This document shows positions 25,305 to 33,309 of a DNA stretch of 45,274 bases, in pieces. Made by a program: the position numbers and the translations under genes. The notes below the pieces were generated by a model. It was given only the letters and a program-made list of their open reading frames with translations. It had not been told where the DNA came from and did no database searches. This DNA comes from CAYXDO01 sp964463485. GTDB lineage: Bacteria > Myxococcota > Kuafuiibacteriia > Kuafuiibacteriales > Kuafuiibacteriaceae. The stretch's first letter is position 1. Each line of letters opens with the position of its first letter. The DNA is taken from assembly GCA_964463485.1 (NCBI GenBank), contig CAYXDO010000086.1, positions 1 to 45,274 on the forward strand, read 5' to 3'.

Positions 25305-26393
25305 TCAGTGCGCGTAGAAGGGCGTTTTGACGACGATCGCGGCGGCCCGCCGACCGCGAATGTCGACCTCGATCGCGCTCCCCACCTCCGCGTGGCTCGT
25401 GGGCACGTAGGCCATTCCGATCGCTTTGTCGACGCTCGGCCCCTTGGTCCCGCTCGTCACGATCCCGGCCTTCACTTCGTCCGCGTAGACGTCGTACCCG
25501 TGACGCGCGATGCCCGCGTCGACCATCTGAAATCCGACGAGCTTTCTGGAAAGCCCCGCCGCCTTCACTGCCAGTAAGGCCTCACGGCCCACAAAGCCCG
25601 CCTTGTCGAGCTTCACGGTCCACCCGAGCCCCGCCTCGAGCGGGTTCGTAGAGTCGTCGATGTCGTTGCCGTAGAGCGGATATTTCATCTCGAGCCGCAA
25701 GGAATCGCGCGCGCCGAGGCCCACCGGCTTGGCGCCGAAGGCCGCGCCCTTGTCGATCAGCGCGTCCCACAGAGCTCGCCCATGATTCGACGCGACGTAG
25801 AGCTCGAAGCCATCCTCGCCGGTGTAGCCCGTGCGCGAGATGATCGTCTCTTTGCCGAGCACAGCACCGACCGTGAAGCGATAGGTCTTGATCTTCGTGA
25901 GATCGACCGAGGTCATCGTCGCGACCAGCGCCGCCGCCTTCGGACCCTGCACGGCGATCTGGGCGAACTCGTCCCCTCGATCGATGAGCTCCACGGAGCC
26001 GTCGACCTGGCTCTTCATCCACGCGAAGTCTTTGGTGCGGTTGGCCGCGTTGACGCAGATGAAGACTCGCTCCTCGGAGAATCGGTAGGCCACGAGATCA
26101 TCGACGATGCTGCCGTTCGGACGGCACAGCGGGCTATAGACCGCCTGCCCATCCACGGCCTTGGACAGGTCGTTGGTGATCAAAGAATTAGCCACCGCGA
26201 GGGCTCCGGAGCCGCGGAGCTCGATCTCTCCCATGTGAGACACGTCGAAGAGTCCGACGGTCCGTCGCGTGGTGAGGTGCTCGTCGACGACCCCGGAGTA
26301 CTGAACCGGCATGGTCCATCCGGCGAAGTCGACCATACGCGCGCCCAGAGCGACGTGCGATTCATAGAGGGGAGTTCGTTTGGTCTCGCTCAT
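25305..26393 (-). CDS. gcvT: Glycine cleavage system T protein (aminomethyltransferase)
   Basis: 362 residues, normal length. VDFAGWTMPVQY, GLFDVSHMGEIELRG, the folate-site segment GYTGEDGFELYV and the LGARDSLRLEMKYPLYGNDID stretch are all characteristic. It transfers the methylene group from the GcvH-bound intermediate to tetrahydrofolate, releasing ammonia. Its ATG overlaps the folD stop by four bases, which couples production of methylene-THF to its oxidation by FolD. gcvP is not in the window. Confidence 0.96.
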   Translation of the reverse strand: MSETKRTPLYESHVALGARMVDFAGWTMPVQYSGVVDEHLTTRRTVGLFDVSHMGEIELRGSGALAVANSLITNDLSKAVDGQAVYSPLCRPNGSIVDDLVAYRFSEERVFICVNAANRTKDFAWMKSQVDGSVELIDRGDEFAQIAVQGPKAAALVATMTSVDLTKIKTYRFTVGAVLGKETIISRTGYTGEDGFELYVASNHGRALWDALIDKGAAFGAKPVGLGARDSLRLEMKYPLYGNDIDDSTNPLEAGLGWTVKLDKAGFVGREALLAVKAAGLSRKLVGFQMVDAGIARHGYDVYADEVKAGIVTSGTKGPSVDKAIGMAYVPTSHAEVGSAIEVDIRGRRAAAIVVKTPFYAH

Positions 26394-27244
26394 GATTTTC
26401 CTCCGCGGCGAAGCTCGGCCGCGCGCGTGGTGTTCTCCAAGAGGTTGGTGATGGTCATGGGGCCCACGCCGCCGGGGACGGGCGTGATGGCGCCAGCGCG
26501 TTCGACGGCCGCATGGAACGCGACGTCACCGGTCAGCTTTCCATTTGGCAATCGATTCGTGCCGACGTCGATGACGACCGCGCCGGGGCGCACCCAGCTT
26601 CCTTTGACGAAGTGCGCCTTGCCGATCGCGGCGACGAGGACCTCCGCCTCACGGACCACCTCGTCGAGGTGCGCGGTCTTCGAATGACACACGGTGACGG
26701 TGGCGTCGCGATTGAGCAGGAGCTCGGCCGTTGGACGTCCAACGATCTTGCTTCGGCCGAGCACGACCGCGCGCTTGCCCCGCACGTTCACCCCGGCCTC
26801 GGCGATGAGCTGCAGGACGCCGAGCGGCGTGCACGGGACGAGCCCGCTCTCGTCGCCGCGCGCGAGCTTGCCGGCGTTCAACGGATGGAAGCCGTCGACG
26901 TCTTTGTCGGGCCTGATCGAGTTGATGACCGCGAGCTCGTCGTGTTGTTTGGGGATAGGGAGCTGCACGAGCACTCCGTCGACGTCGTCGTCGGCGTTCA
27001 GCTTCGCGACGAGCAGCAGGAGCTCGTCCTTGGGCGTGGTGGGCGGCAGATTGAAGACGGTGCTGCGAATGCCGACGTCTTCGGCAGCCTTCTTCTTGTT
27101 GCGCACGTAAATGGCGCTCGCGGGGTCTTCGCTCGCGAGCACGACGACCAGGTGCGGGGGCCGCCCGCGAGCCTCTCTGAGCTTGTCCTTGAGCACCGCG
27201 CGGCGTCGCTCCGCGAGCGCTTTGCCGTCGAGGATCTGGGCCAT
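26390..27244 (-). CDS. folD: Bifunctional methylene-THF dehydrogenase / methenyl-THF cyclohydrolase
   Basis: 284 residues. The active-site YVRNK (Tyr46, Lys50), VQLPIPKQ, GRSKIVGRP (nucleotide loop) and TPVPGGVGPMT signatures are intact. FolD interconverts 5,10-methylene-THF and 10-formyl-THF. It heads a folD-gcvT unit. GAAAGGG lies five bases before the ATG and is a good Shine-Dalgarno. A TTGACC at the complement of 27273-27278 is at the same -34 distance seen in other genes, but its -10 is poor. A large hairpin lies further upstream (27363-27413). Confidence 0.95.
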   Translation of the reverse strand: MAQILDGKALAERRRAVLKDKLREARGRPPHLVVVLASEDPASAIYVRNKKKAAEDVGIRSTVFNLPPTTPKDELLLLVAKLNADDDVDGVLVQLPIPKQHDELAVINSIRPDKDVDGFHPLNAGKLARGDESGLVPCTPLGVLQLIAEAGVNVRGKRAVVLGRSKIVGRPTAELLLNRDATVTVCHSKTAHLDEVVREAEVLVAAIGKAHFVKGSWVRPGAVVIDVGTNRLPNGKLTGDVAFHAAVERAGAITPVPGGVGPMTITNLLENTTRAAELRRGGKS

Positions 27245-27304
27245 GCTGCCCTTTCGCGCGGCGCGGCGCAGCGGTCAAGGCGGTAGCCCTCGCGATCGCG
27301 AACG

Positions 27305-27413
27305 ACGAATTGTCGGCGGCGGGAGCGAATCCCGGCGACCCGCGGCCGTGCTTCGCTCAGCGCAAATCGTCGGTGCCCGGCGGGATTCATTCCCACCGGG
27401 CACCGACAATTTG
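27305..27413 (-). repeat. REP-like palindromic element: long 23-bp hairpin plus a shorter related hairpin
   Basis: The arms 27363-27385 and 27391-27413 are complementary over 23 bp around a five-base ttcat loop. The two non-Watson-Crick positions are C-A on plus-strand RNA but G-U wobbles on minus-strand RNA, so the stem pairs fully only when read toward folD. A shorter relative (gtcggcggcgggagcgaatcccggcgac, overlapping 27310-27340, cggga/tcccg core) shares the attgtcgg edge and a ggg-attc/gaat-ccc core. No second copy is seen elsewhere in the window. It sits between divergent folD and namZ and abuts the namZ -35. It could be a REP/BIME element or a leader RNA structure; it is not a glycine riboswitch. 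Confidence 0.65.
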
Positions 27414-27445
27414 CACCGCGGAGCCGAACCGGCTTGTATCGAAGG
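27411..27445 (+). promoter_or_regulatory. Candidate leaderless promoter of the namZ-like gene
   Basis: TTGCAC (27411-27416, overlapping the last bases of the hairpin), 17 bp, TTGTAT (27434-27439), six bases (cgaagg), then ATG at 27446. The gaagg touches the ATG and is too close to act as a normal Shine-Dalgarno. Confidence 0.5.
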
Positions 27446-28636
27446 ATGACCGTCTCCACAGGCATCGACGCCCTCGTTCGCGAAAACTTCGCGCGCCTGC
27501 GAGGAAAACGCGTCGGCCTCGTCGCTCACCCAGCCTCGGTAGACGCGCGCCTGCATCACACCCTCGACCTCATGGTCGAAGCCAAGCTGAACCTCGTCGC
27601 GCTCTTCGGCCCCGAACACGGGATCACCGGCGAAGCGCAAGACATGGAGCACGTGCTCGAGGCCGAGCACGCGACCGATCCTCGCACCGGCGCGCGCCTA
27701 TACTCGCTCTACGGATCGCGCGTGGAGTCACTCAAGCCGACCCGCGAGATGCTCGACGGCCTCGACGTCGTCGTCGTCGATCTGCAAGACATCGGCGCTC
27801 GCTACTACACCTTCGCCGCGACCATGGGTTACGTCATGGAGGTCGCGGCCGAAGCGAACGTGCCCGTCATGGTGCTCGATCGCCCCAACCCGCTCGGAGG
27901 GCGCGAGCAAGACGTCGAAGGGCCGCGGATCGACAGCGGGTTCGAGTCCTTCGTAGGTGCGTACGACCTGCCCATTCGCCACGGACTCACCATGGGTGAG
28001 TACGCGTCACTGGTCCGGGAGTCGGAGAAGCTGAACGTCGAGCTCGAGGTCGTGAAGCTGGAGGGTTGGCGCCGCGATCTGGACTTCGAAGCCACGAAGC
28101 TCCCGTGGGTGCTGCCTTCGCCGAACATGCCGACCGTCGACACGGCCTGGATCTACCCCGGCCAGTGTTTGCTCGAGGGCACCAACCTCAGCGAGGGCCG
28201 CGGCACGACGCGGCCCTTCGAGCTCTGTGGCGCGCCGTATCTCGATGGCAACGCTTGGGCCGAGCTGGCCCAAAAGTCCGCGGGGCCAGGCATCGTCCTT
28301 CGTCCCACGTTCGTTCGACCGACGTTCCACAAGTGGGCCAAACATCGTTGCGGCGCTGTGCAACTGCACGTCACCGATCGATGGGTCGTGCGGTCCGTGG
28401 CGGTCACACTTTCGCTACTCTCGGCGGCCTTGCGCTTGGCGCCCAAGGATTTCCGGTGGCGCACGGAGGTCTACGAGTTCGTGGGCGACCGCCTCGCCAT
28501 CGACCTCCTCTTCGGCTCGGACCGGCCTCGGCGCGCGCTCGAAGCCGGCGAGAGCGTCACCGAAGTCTGCGCATCATTCCGTTCGGACGAAGACGCCTTC
28601 CGGGAACGCCGCCGCTCGCACCTTCTGTACACCTGA
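27446..28636 (+). CDS. namZ: NamZ-like exo-beta-N-acetylmuramidase (DUF1343, GH171)
   Basis: 396 residues from ATG 27446 (an in-frame TTG 12 bases upstream is less likely). Family segments are clear: GKRVGLVAHPAS, LFGPEHGITGEAQ, SLYG, VDLQDIGARYYT, VLDRPNPLGG, PWVLPSPNMPTVDTAWIYPG, and LEGTNLSEGRGTTRPFELCGAP. DUF1343 proteins such as Bacillus subtilis NamZ remove MurNAc from the non-reducing end of peptidoglycan fragments. There is no signal peptide, so the protein should act on imported muropeptides in the cytoplasm, in contrast to secreted NamZ; murein recycling is the likely role. It precedes the polysaccharide locus by 152 bp. Confidence 0.88.
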   Translation: MTVSTGIDALVRENFARLRGKRVGLVAHPASVDARLHHTLDLMVEAKLNLVALFGPEHGITGEAQDMEHVLEAEHATDPRTGARLYSLYGSRVESLKPTREMLDGLDVVVVDLQDIGARYYTFAATMGYVMEVAAEANVPVMVLDRPNPLGGREQDVEGPRIDSGFESFVGAYDLPIRHGLTMGEYASLVRESEKLNVELEVVKLEGWRRDLDFEATKLPWVLPSPNMPTVDTAWIYPGQCLLEGTNLSEGRGTTRPFELCGAPYLDGNAWAELAQKSAGPGIVLRPTFVRPTFHKWAKHRCGAVQLHVTDRWVVRSVAVTLSLLSAALRLAPKDFRWRTEVYEFVGDRLAIDLLFGSDRPRRALEAGESVTEVCASFRSDEDAFRERRRSHLLYT

Positions 28637-28640
28637 GCTA

Positions 28641-28701
28641 GCTCATTCCATCGCCGGCTCATTCCATCGCCGGCTCATTCCATCGCCGGCTCATTCCATC
28701 G
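28641..28701. repeat. 16-bp tandem direct repeat, 3.8 copies
   Basis: Unit gctcattccatcgccg, three perfect copies (28641-28688) plus 13 bases of a fourth. It lies immediately after the namZ stop and before the polysaccharide export gene. It is non-coding in context. The copies are identical, so it is recent or actively homogenised. It could be a binding-site array or a slippage product. Confidence 0.9.
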
Positions 28702-28788
28702 GATTGCCGAGCAATCTGCTTGCCCTGGCCAGACGGGCTCCTGTAGGACCGGCCCGCGCTCCGAGGTCTACCCCGGGGCTGCTTCGCG

Positions 28789-29373
28789 ATGCGTGCTCTC
28801 CTCGCTCTCCTGGTTCTCGTCTCCGGCTGCGCCGCTTGGACGACCGGACCGGACATGCTCCCGCCTCCTCCCGAAGACGAGGTCGTCGTCCCGCTCTCGA
28901 AGTGGGACGTGCTCGAAGTCGACGTCTTTCGAGAAAAAGAGCTCGGCGGCGTCTTCCGCGTCGGCATCGACGGGCACGTCGAGCTGCCGCTGATCGGCAA
29001 GGTCAAAGTCGAAGGCCTGCTGCCCGAACAGATCGCCGACACCATCGAAGGACGCTTGGCCGACGGCTACGTGAAGAACCCACAGGTCTTCTGCAGCGTG
29101 AAAAAATACAACGCACACAAGCTCTACGTGCTCGGGCAGGTCCGACGGCCGGGCACGTTCCCCTACGCGCCCGGCATGGACTTGTTGCAGGCGCTCTCGA
29201 AAGCCGGCGGGCTCACGCCCCTCGCCTCTTCGAACAGCGTGACCATCACCCGCGTCACCAACGGCCAAGACCAACGGATCGTCGTGGCGGCCGGCGACAT
29301 CGGAAAAGGCACCGCTCCGAACGTAGAGGTGCGCGCGGGGGACATCATCTATGTCCCCGAGTCGCTCTTCTAG
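28789..29373 (+). CDS. Polysaccharide export (Wza-type) outer-membrane lipoprotein
   Basis: 194 residues with signal MRALLALLVLVSGC (Cys14). The mature protein contains the PES domain (KWDVLEVDVFREKELGGVFRVGIDGHVELPLIGKV, about 40-75) and one SLBB domain (YVLGQVRRPGTFPYAPGMDLLQALSKAGG, 113-141). It is much shorter than E. coli Wza (379 residues) and lacks the C-terminal helix that spans the outer membrane, as in many OPX proteins of myxobacteria. It should form the periplasmic exit ring for a polysaccharide. The stop overlaps the Shine-Dalgarno of the BY-kinase gene, so they are co-transcribed. A possible distal promoter (TTGCCC...GTAGGA) lies about 45 bases upstream. Confidence 0.92.
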   Translation: MRALLALLVLVSGCAAWTTGPDMLPPPPEDEVVVPLSKWDVLEVDVFREKELGGVFRVGIDGHVELPLIGKVKVEGLLPEQIADTIEGRLADGYVKNPQVFCSVKKYNAHKLYVLGQVRRPGTFPYAPGMDLLQALSKAGGLTPLASSNSVTITRVTNGQDQRIVVAAGDIGKGTAPNVEVRAGDIIYVPESLF

Positions 29374-29377
29374 GAGG
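29371..29377 (+). promoter_or_regulatory. Strong Shine-Dalgarno fixing the GTG start of the BY-kinase gene
   Basis: taggagg: the export gene's TAG stop runs into AGGAGG, four bases before GTG 29382. This chooses that start in a frame that stays open far upstream, and shows that this organism also uses classical ribosome-binding sites. Confidence 0.8.
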
Positions 29378-29381
29378 CCCC

Positions 29382-31562
29382 GTGACGACCGACGTGCAGA
29401 ACCTGAGTCAGCGCATCAAGTTGGATCAGTCCGGCGGGTTCTTTGTGGACCCCAAGGAGCTCCTGCACGCGGTCAACCGCCGCAAGTGGTTGATCATGTT
29501 CTGCGCGGTGACCCTCGGCGGAGCGGTCGCGTTCGGCACGATGCGACAGCCCAAGATCTATGCGTCGGCGGCCGAGATCACCGTCGAGCCTCGCCTTCAG
29601 GAGGTCATGAACGAAAACATGACCCTCGACGACATCGCCTCGCAGGAAAAAGGCGCGTTCCTCAACACCCAATACGAAACGATCGAGAGCCGCGCGGTCC
29701 TTCGCCGCGTGGCCGCGCAGCTCAACCTCACCAAAGACGAAGGCTTCTTGCGCGATCACGGCCTCAACCCGAACGACAAAGAGCGCGTCCTCGACGCCGC
29801 GGCAGACGCCATCTCTCGCGCGCTCAGCGTCGCGCCGAACAAGAAGAGCCGGATCGTTCGGCTCACCGTCGAAGATCGAGATCCCAACCGGGCCGCACGC
29901 ATCGCCAACTCGATCGCCCAGGTTTACATCGACTACAGCCTCGAGCGGCGCCTCGAAGACACCCGTGGCGCCTCCCGATGGCTCGACGAGCAAGTCGAGG
30001 AGTACGCGCGTCGCTTAGAGCGAGCTGAGCACGCGCTCTATGACTTCAAAAAGGACCACAGCCTCGTGTCGGTCTCGCTCGAAGATCGAAAGAACATCAC
30101 CGCGGCGAGCCTGCAAACGCTGACTCAACGACTCGTCCAGTCCCAGGCCACGCTCCTCGAGCTCGAATCCAAGAAACGAACCCTCAACGAGCTCAAGGCC
30201 GATCCCGACGCGGACATCCTCGCGGCGCCTCGAATCGCCGGAAATCAGTCGGTCGCTTCGATTCGCCGAGATCAAAACCAACTCAAGGAGCAGCTCGCGG
30301 GGATGATGACCCGCTACGGCGAGAGACATCCGGACGTAGAGCAACTCCAGCAGCGCCTGACCGAGGCAGAGCAACACCTCTCCGCCGAAATCTCGCTCGC
30401 CATGGAGACCCTCGACAGCGAAATCGTCGCCGAAAAAACGCTGCTCACGAGCCTCGGCTCGGCCATCGAGGCCGAGAAGATAAACGCGATGGAGCTCAAT
30501 GGCCTGGGCCTCGAATATTCAAAGCTCACGCGAGACTTCGGCACCACCAAGAGCCTGTATCAGAACCTCCTGAAGCGCCAGGCCGAGGCCGACCTGTCCG
30601 CTCAGCTCGAATCGAACTTCGTTCACTGGTTCGAGCGGGCGGAGCCGCGGCTCCAGCCCGTCCGCCCCGACGTCCCCCAGAACACCGCGTTCGGCGCATT
30701 CCTCGGTTTGATCCTCGGGCTCATGATCGCCGTGGGCGGAGTCCTCCTCGACAACACCGTCCACGGACAAACCGACGTCGAAGCCATGGGCCTGCCCTTT
30801 CTCGGCATCATCCCCTCGATCAACGAAGAGGACCAAGCGCCGAAGACGAGCGAGGACCGCGACCTCTTCATCGTCCGCAAACCCAAGTCCCACGTGGCCG
30901 AGTGCGCCCGATCGGTTCGCACCAACCTCCTGTTCATGTCCACCGACCGAGCCCTCGGGCGGCTGCTCGTGACCAGCGCCGGCCCGAGCGAAGGCAAGTC
31001 GACCACCGCCATCGCCCTCGCGATCACCATGGCCCAAGCCGGCAACCGAGTGCTGCTCGTGGACACCGACTTGCGTCGCCCGCGCCTCCACAAGACCTTC
31101 GGCGTCAAGGGCGAGAGCGGCCTCACCAACGTGCTGCTCAAAGAAGCCACCCTCGAAGAAGCCATCAAAGCCACCGACGTGGTCGGCCTCGACGTGCTCC
31201 CCTGCGGAGCGCTCCCCCCAAACCCCGCCGAGCTCCTGCACGGCGAGCGCTTCCACGAGGTGAAAAAAGAGATCGAAAATCGCTACGATCGGGTGATTTA
31301 TGACTCTCCCCCGGTCAACGCGGTCACCGACTCCTTGATTCTTTCCCAGGACGTCGACGGCACCGTGGTCGTCGTCAAGGCGTCCGCCACGAGCAAAGAG
31401 TTCGTGCGCCGCGCCGTCCGACAACTCCTCGACGTCAAGGCGAACGTCCTCGGGATCGTCCTCAACGACCTCGACTTCGACAACGCCAATTATCGCTATT
31501 ACAACTACTACTACTACTCTCGGTACTCGTACGGGTCCGACGAAAAACAAGCAGAGGTCTGA
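29382..31562 (+). CDS. Wzc-type polysaccharide co-polymerase with BY-kinase domain
   Basis: 726 residues from GTG 29382. The Wzz domain runs from about 20 to 460, with transmembrane helices at about 36-54 and 436-456 (preceded by the Pro-rich EPRLQPVRPDVPQ), and a long periplasmic coiled coil between (about 200-415). The cytoplasmic bacterial tyrosine kinase has Walker A SAGPSEGKST (532-541), Walker A' VLLVDTDLRRPR (557-568) and Walker B VIYDSPP (638-644). The C-terminus ends in a tyrosine cluster (residues 704-717, eight Tyr in 14). Cycles of autophosphorylation there control chain length and export. It is fused in one polypeptide as in Proteobacteria, whereas many myxobacteria and Firmicutes split it. 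Confidence 0.93.
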   Translation: MTTDVQNLSQRIKLDQSGGFFVDPKELLHAVNRRKWLIMFCAVTLGGAVAFGTMRQPKIYASAAEITVEPRLQEVMNENMTLDDIASQEKGAFLNTQYETIESRAVLRRVAAQLNLTKDEGFLRDHGLNPNDKERVLDAAADAISRALSVAPNKKSRIVRLTVEDRDPNRAARIANSIAQVYIDYSLERRLEDTRGASRWLDEQVEEYARRLERAEHALYDFKKDHSLVSVSLEDRKNITAASLQTLTQRLVQSQATLLELESKKRTLNELKADPDADILAAPRIAGNQSVASIRRDQNQLKEQLAGMMTRYGERHPDVEQLQQRLTEAEQHLSAEISLAMETLDSEIVAEKTLLTSLGSAIEAEKINAMELNGLGLEYSKLTRDFGTTKSLYQNLLKRQAEADLSAQLESNFVHWFERAEPRLQPVRPDVPQNTAFGAFLGLILGLMIAVGGVLLDNTVHGQTDVEAMGLPFLGIIPSINEEDQAPKTSEDRDLFIVRKPKSHVAECARSVRTNLLFMSTDRALGRLLVTSAGPSEGKSTTAIALAITMAQAGNRVLLVDTDLRRPRLHKTFGVKGESGLTNVLLKEATLEEAIKATDVVGLDVLPCGALPPNPAELLHGERFHEVKKEIENRYDRVIYDSPPVNAVTDSLILSQDVDGTVVVVKASATSKEFVRRAVRQLLDVKANVLGIVLNDLDFDNANYRYYNYYYYSRYSYGSDEKQAEV

Positions 31563-31564
31563 GC

Positions 31565-32590
31565 TTGGCCACGATCCTCGTCACCGGCGGAGCCGGCTTC
31601 ATCGGCTCCAACTACGTCCTCTCGAGACACGCGACTACACCCGACCGAATTCTCGTCCTCGACGCCCTGACCTACGCAGGCAACCTCGAGAGCCTCGGCG
31701 CTCTCACCGACGACCCCCGCGTCCGCTTCGTCAAAGCGAAGATCGAAGACGCCGAAACGGTGAATCGACTCTTCGCCGAAGAACCCATCGACGCCGTCGT
31801 CCACTTCGCCGCCGAGTCTCACGTCGATCGCAGCATCCTCGGTCCTCGCGTCTTCACCGAAACCAACGTCCTCGGTACTCAGGTCCTCCTCGATGCCGCT
31901 CGCGCCGCCAAAACCAAACGCTTCGTCATGGTGTCGACCGACGAAGTCTACGGATCACTCGGACCCAGCGGCAAATTCACCGAGTCATCCCCCCTGCAAC
32001 CCAGCAGCCCCTACAGCGCCAGCAAAGCCGCCGCCGACCTCATCGCCCTCGCCTACCACCACACCTACGGGCTCGACGTCGTCGTCACGCGCTGCAGCAA
32101 CAACTACGGACCGCGGCAGTTCCCCGAAAAACTCATCCCGCTCATGGTGATCAACGCGCTCTCGGACACGCCCCTGCCGGTCTATGGCGACGGCATGCAG
32201 GTCCGAGACTGGATTCACGTCGACGATCACAACCGCGCCATCGACGCCGTGCTCGACAGAGGCCGCGCCGGCGCGGTTTACAACATCGGCGCGTCCAACG
32301 AACGCCCGAACGTCGAGCTCGTCCGCACGATCATCGCCCACCTCGGCAAATCCGAGACACTCATCCGATACGTCCAGGACCGACCTGGCCATGACCGACG
32401 TTACGCGATCGACGCCACTCAGCTCCGAACGGAGCTCGGCTGGGCGCCCAAGGTCACCTTCGACCAGGGTCTCCGGTCTACGATCGACTGGTACGTCGCC
32501 AACCGCACGTGGTGGGAGCGAATTCGCTCCGGAGCTTACCGCGACTATTACGAGCGCCAGTACGGCGCGCGCCTCGGGAATCAGAAATGA
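31565..32590 (+). CDS. rmlB: dTDP-glucose 4,6-dehydratase
   Basis: 341 residues from TTG 31565, two bases after the BY-kinase stop. The NAD loop is TGGAGFIGSN. VSTDEVYGSLG carries the catalytic Asp-Glu pair and SPYSASKAAADL the Tyr and Lys. SNNYGPRQFPEKLIP and GDGMQVRDWIHVDDH are typical. It makes dTDP-4-keto-6-deoxyglucose, the branch point for L-rhamnose. The TTG start directly precedes ATILVTGG, where the family begins. Its stop overlaps rmlA. Confidence 0.95.
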   Translation: MATILVTGGAGFIGSNYVLSRHATTPDRILVLDALTYAGNLESLGALTDDPRVRFVKAKIEDAETVNRLFAEEPIDAVVHFAAESHVDRSILGPRVFTETNVLGTQVLLDAARAAKTKRFVMVSTDEVYGSLGPSGKFTESSPLQPSSPYSASKAAADLIALAYHHTYGLDVVVTRCSNNYGPRQFPEKLIPLMVINALSDTPLPVYGDGMQVRDWIHVDDHNRAIDAVLDRGRAGAVYNIGASNERPNVELVRTIIAHLGKSETLIRYVQDRPGHDRRYAIDATQLRTELGWAPKVTFDQGLRSTIDWYVANRTWWERIRSGAYRDYYERQYGARLGNQK

Positions 32591-33309
32591 ACGTCAAAGG
32601 AATCGTGCTCGCCGGAGGCACGGGCTCACGCCTGTTCCCCCTCACCAAAGTCACCAACAAACACCTCCTCCCCGTGGGTAAAGAACCCATGATCTTTCAT
32701 CCGATCCACAAGCTCATCGGAGCGGGGATCGAGGAGATCATGGTCGTCACCGGCACCGAGCACATGGGTGACGTGGTCGGACTGCTCGGGAGCGGCAAGG
32801 ACTACGACGCCGAGTTCACCTACCGAGTCCAAGACCAAGCCGGCGGCATCGCCCAGGCCCTCGGGCTCGCGCGGAGCTTCGTGGGCAACGACCGGTGTGT
32901 CGTGATCTTGGGCGACAACATCTTCGAGACGAGCTTGGCGCCGGCGCTCTCGCGGTATCGCGAGCAGCCGTCCGGGGCGCACATCCTCCTCAAGGAAGTG
33001 CACGACCCGCAGCGCTACGGCGTCGCCACGGTGGCCGGCGACCGCATCGTCAAGATCGTCGAGAAACCCAAGGACCCGGAGTCGAATTACGCGGTGACCG
33101 GCGTGTACATGTACGACGCCGACGTCTTCTCGATCATCAAGGCGCTGCGCCCGTCGGGTCGAGGTGAGCTCGAAATCACCGACGTCAACTCGGCTTACCT
33201 CGGACGCGGTGATCTGAGTTGGTCGCTGATGGAAGGGTACTGGACCGACGCCGGCACGTTCGAGTCGTGGAAACACGCGAACGACCTCGTGCTCGGCACC
33301 GCGACATGA
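32587..33309 (+). CDS. rmlA: Glucose-1-phosphate thymidylyltransferase, short form
   Basis: 240 residues from ATG 32587 (ATGA overlap with rmlB). The nucleotidyltransferase loop GIVLAGGTGSRLFPLTKVTNK, VILGDNIFE (metal site), DPQRYGVATV, IVEKPKDPESNYAVTGVYMYD and GYWTDAGTFES are intact. It is about 50 residues shorter than enterobacterial RmlA (~290), lacking the C-terminal helical region that forms the allosteric dTDP-rhamnose site; such short forms are known. Feedback inhibition by dTDP-rhamnose may therefore be absent or different. Confidence 0.93.
   Translation: MNVKGIVLAGGTGSRLFPLTKVTNKHLLPVGKEPMIFHPIHKLIGAGIEEIMVVTGTEHMGDVVGLLGSGKDYDAEFTYRVQDQAGGIAQALGLARSFVGNDRCVVILGDNIFETSLAPALSRYREQPSGAHILLKEVHDPQRYGVATVAGDRIVKIVEKPKDPESNYAVTGVYMYDADVFSIIKALRPSGRGELEITDVNSAYLGRGDLSWSLMEGYWTDAGTFESWKHANDLVLGTAT

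Noticed and set aside
27245..27445. Glycine riboswitch upstream of folD-gcvT
   Set aside because: No tandem glycine aptamer core or GGAGAG-type conserved segments; the region holds only the long hairpin and a shorter one.
27930..27960. tRNA T-arm-like gggttcgagtcc
   Set aside because: It lies inside namZ in frame and no acceptor or anticodon stems surround it. No tRNA was found elsewhere.
28641..28701. CRISPR array
   Set aside because: The 16-bp units abut with no spacers, and there are no cas genes.
28227..29381. N-terminal extension of the BY-kinase frame
   Set aside because: It reads through the namZ and export genes in the wrong frame, and AGGAGG before GTG 29382 fixes the start.
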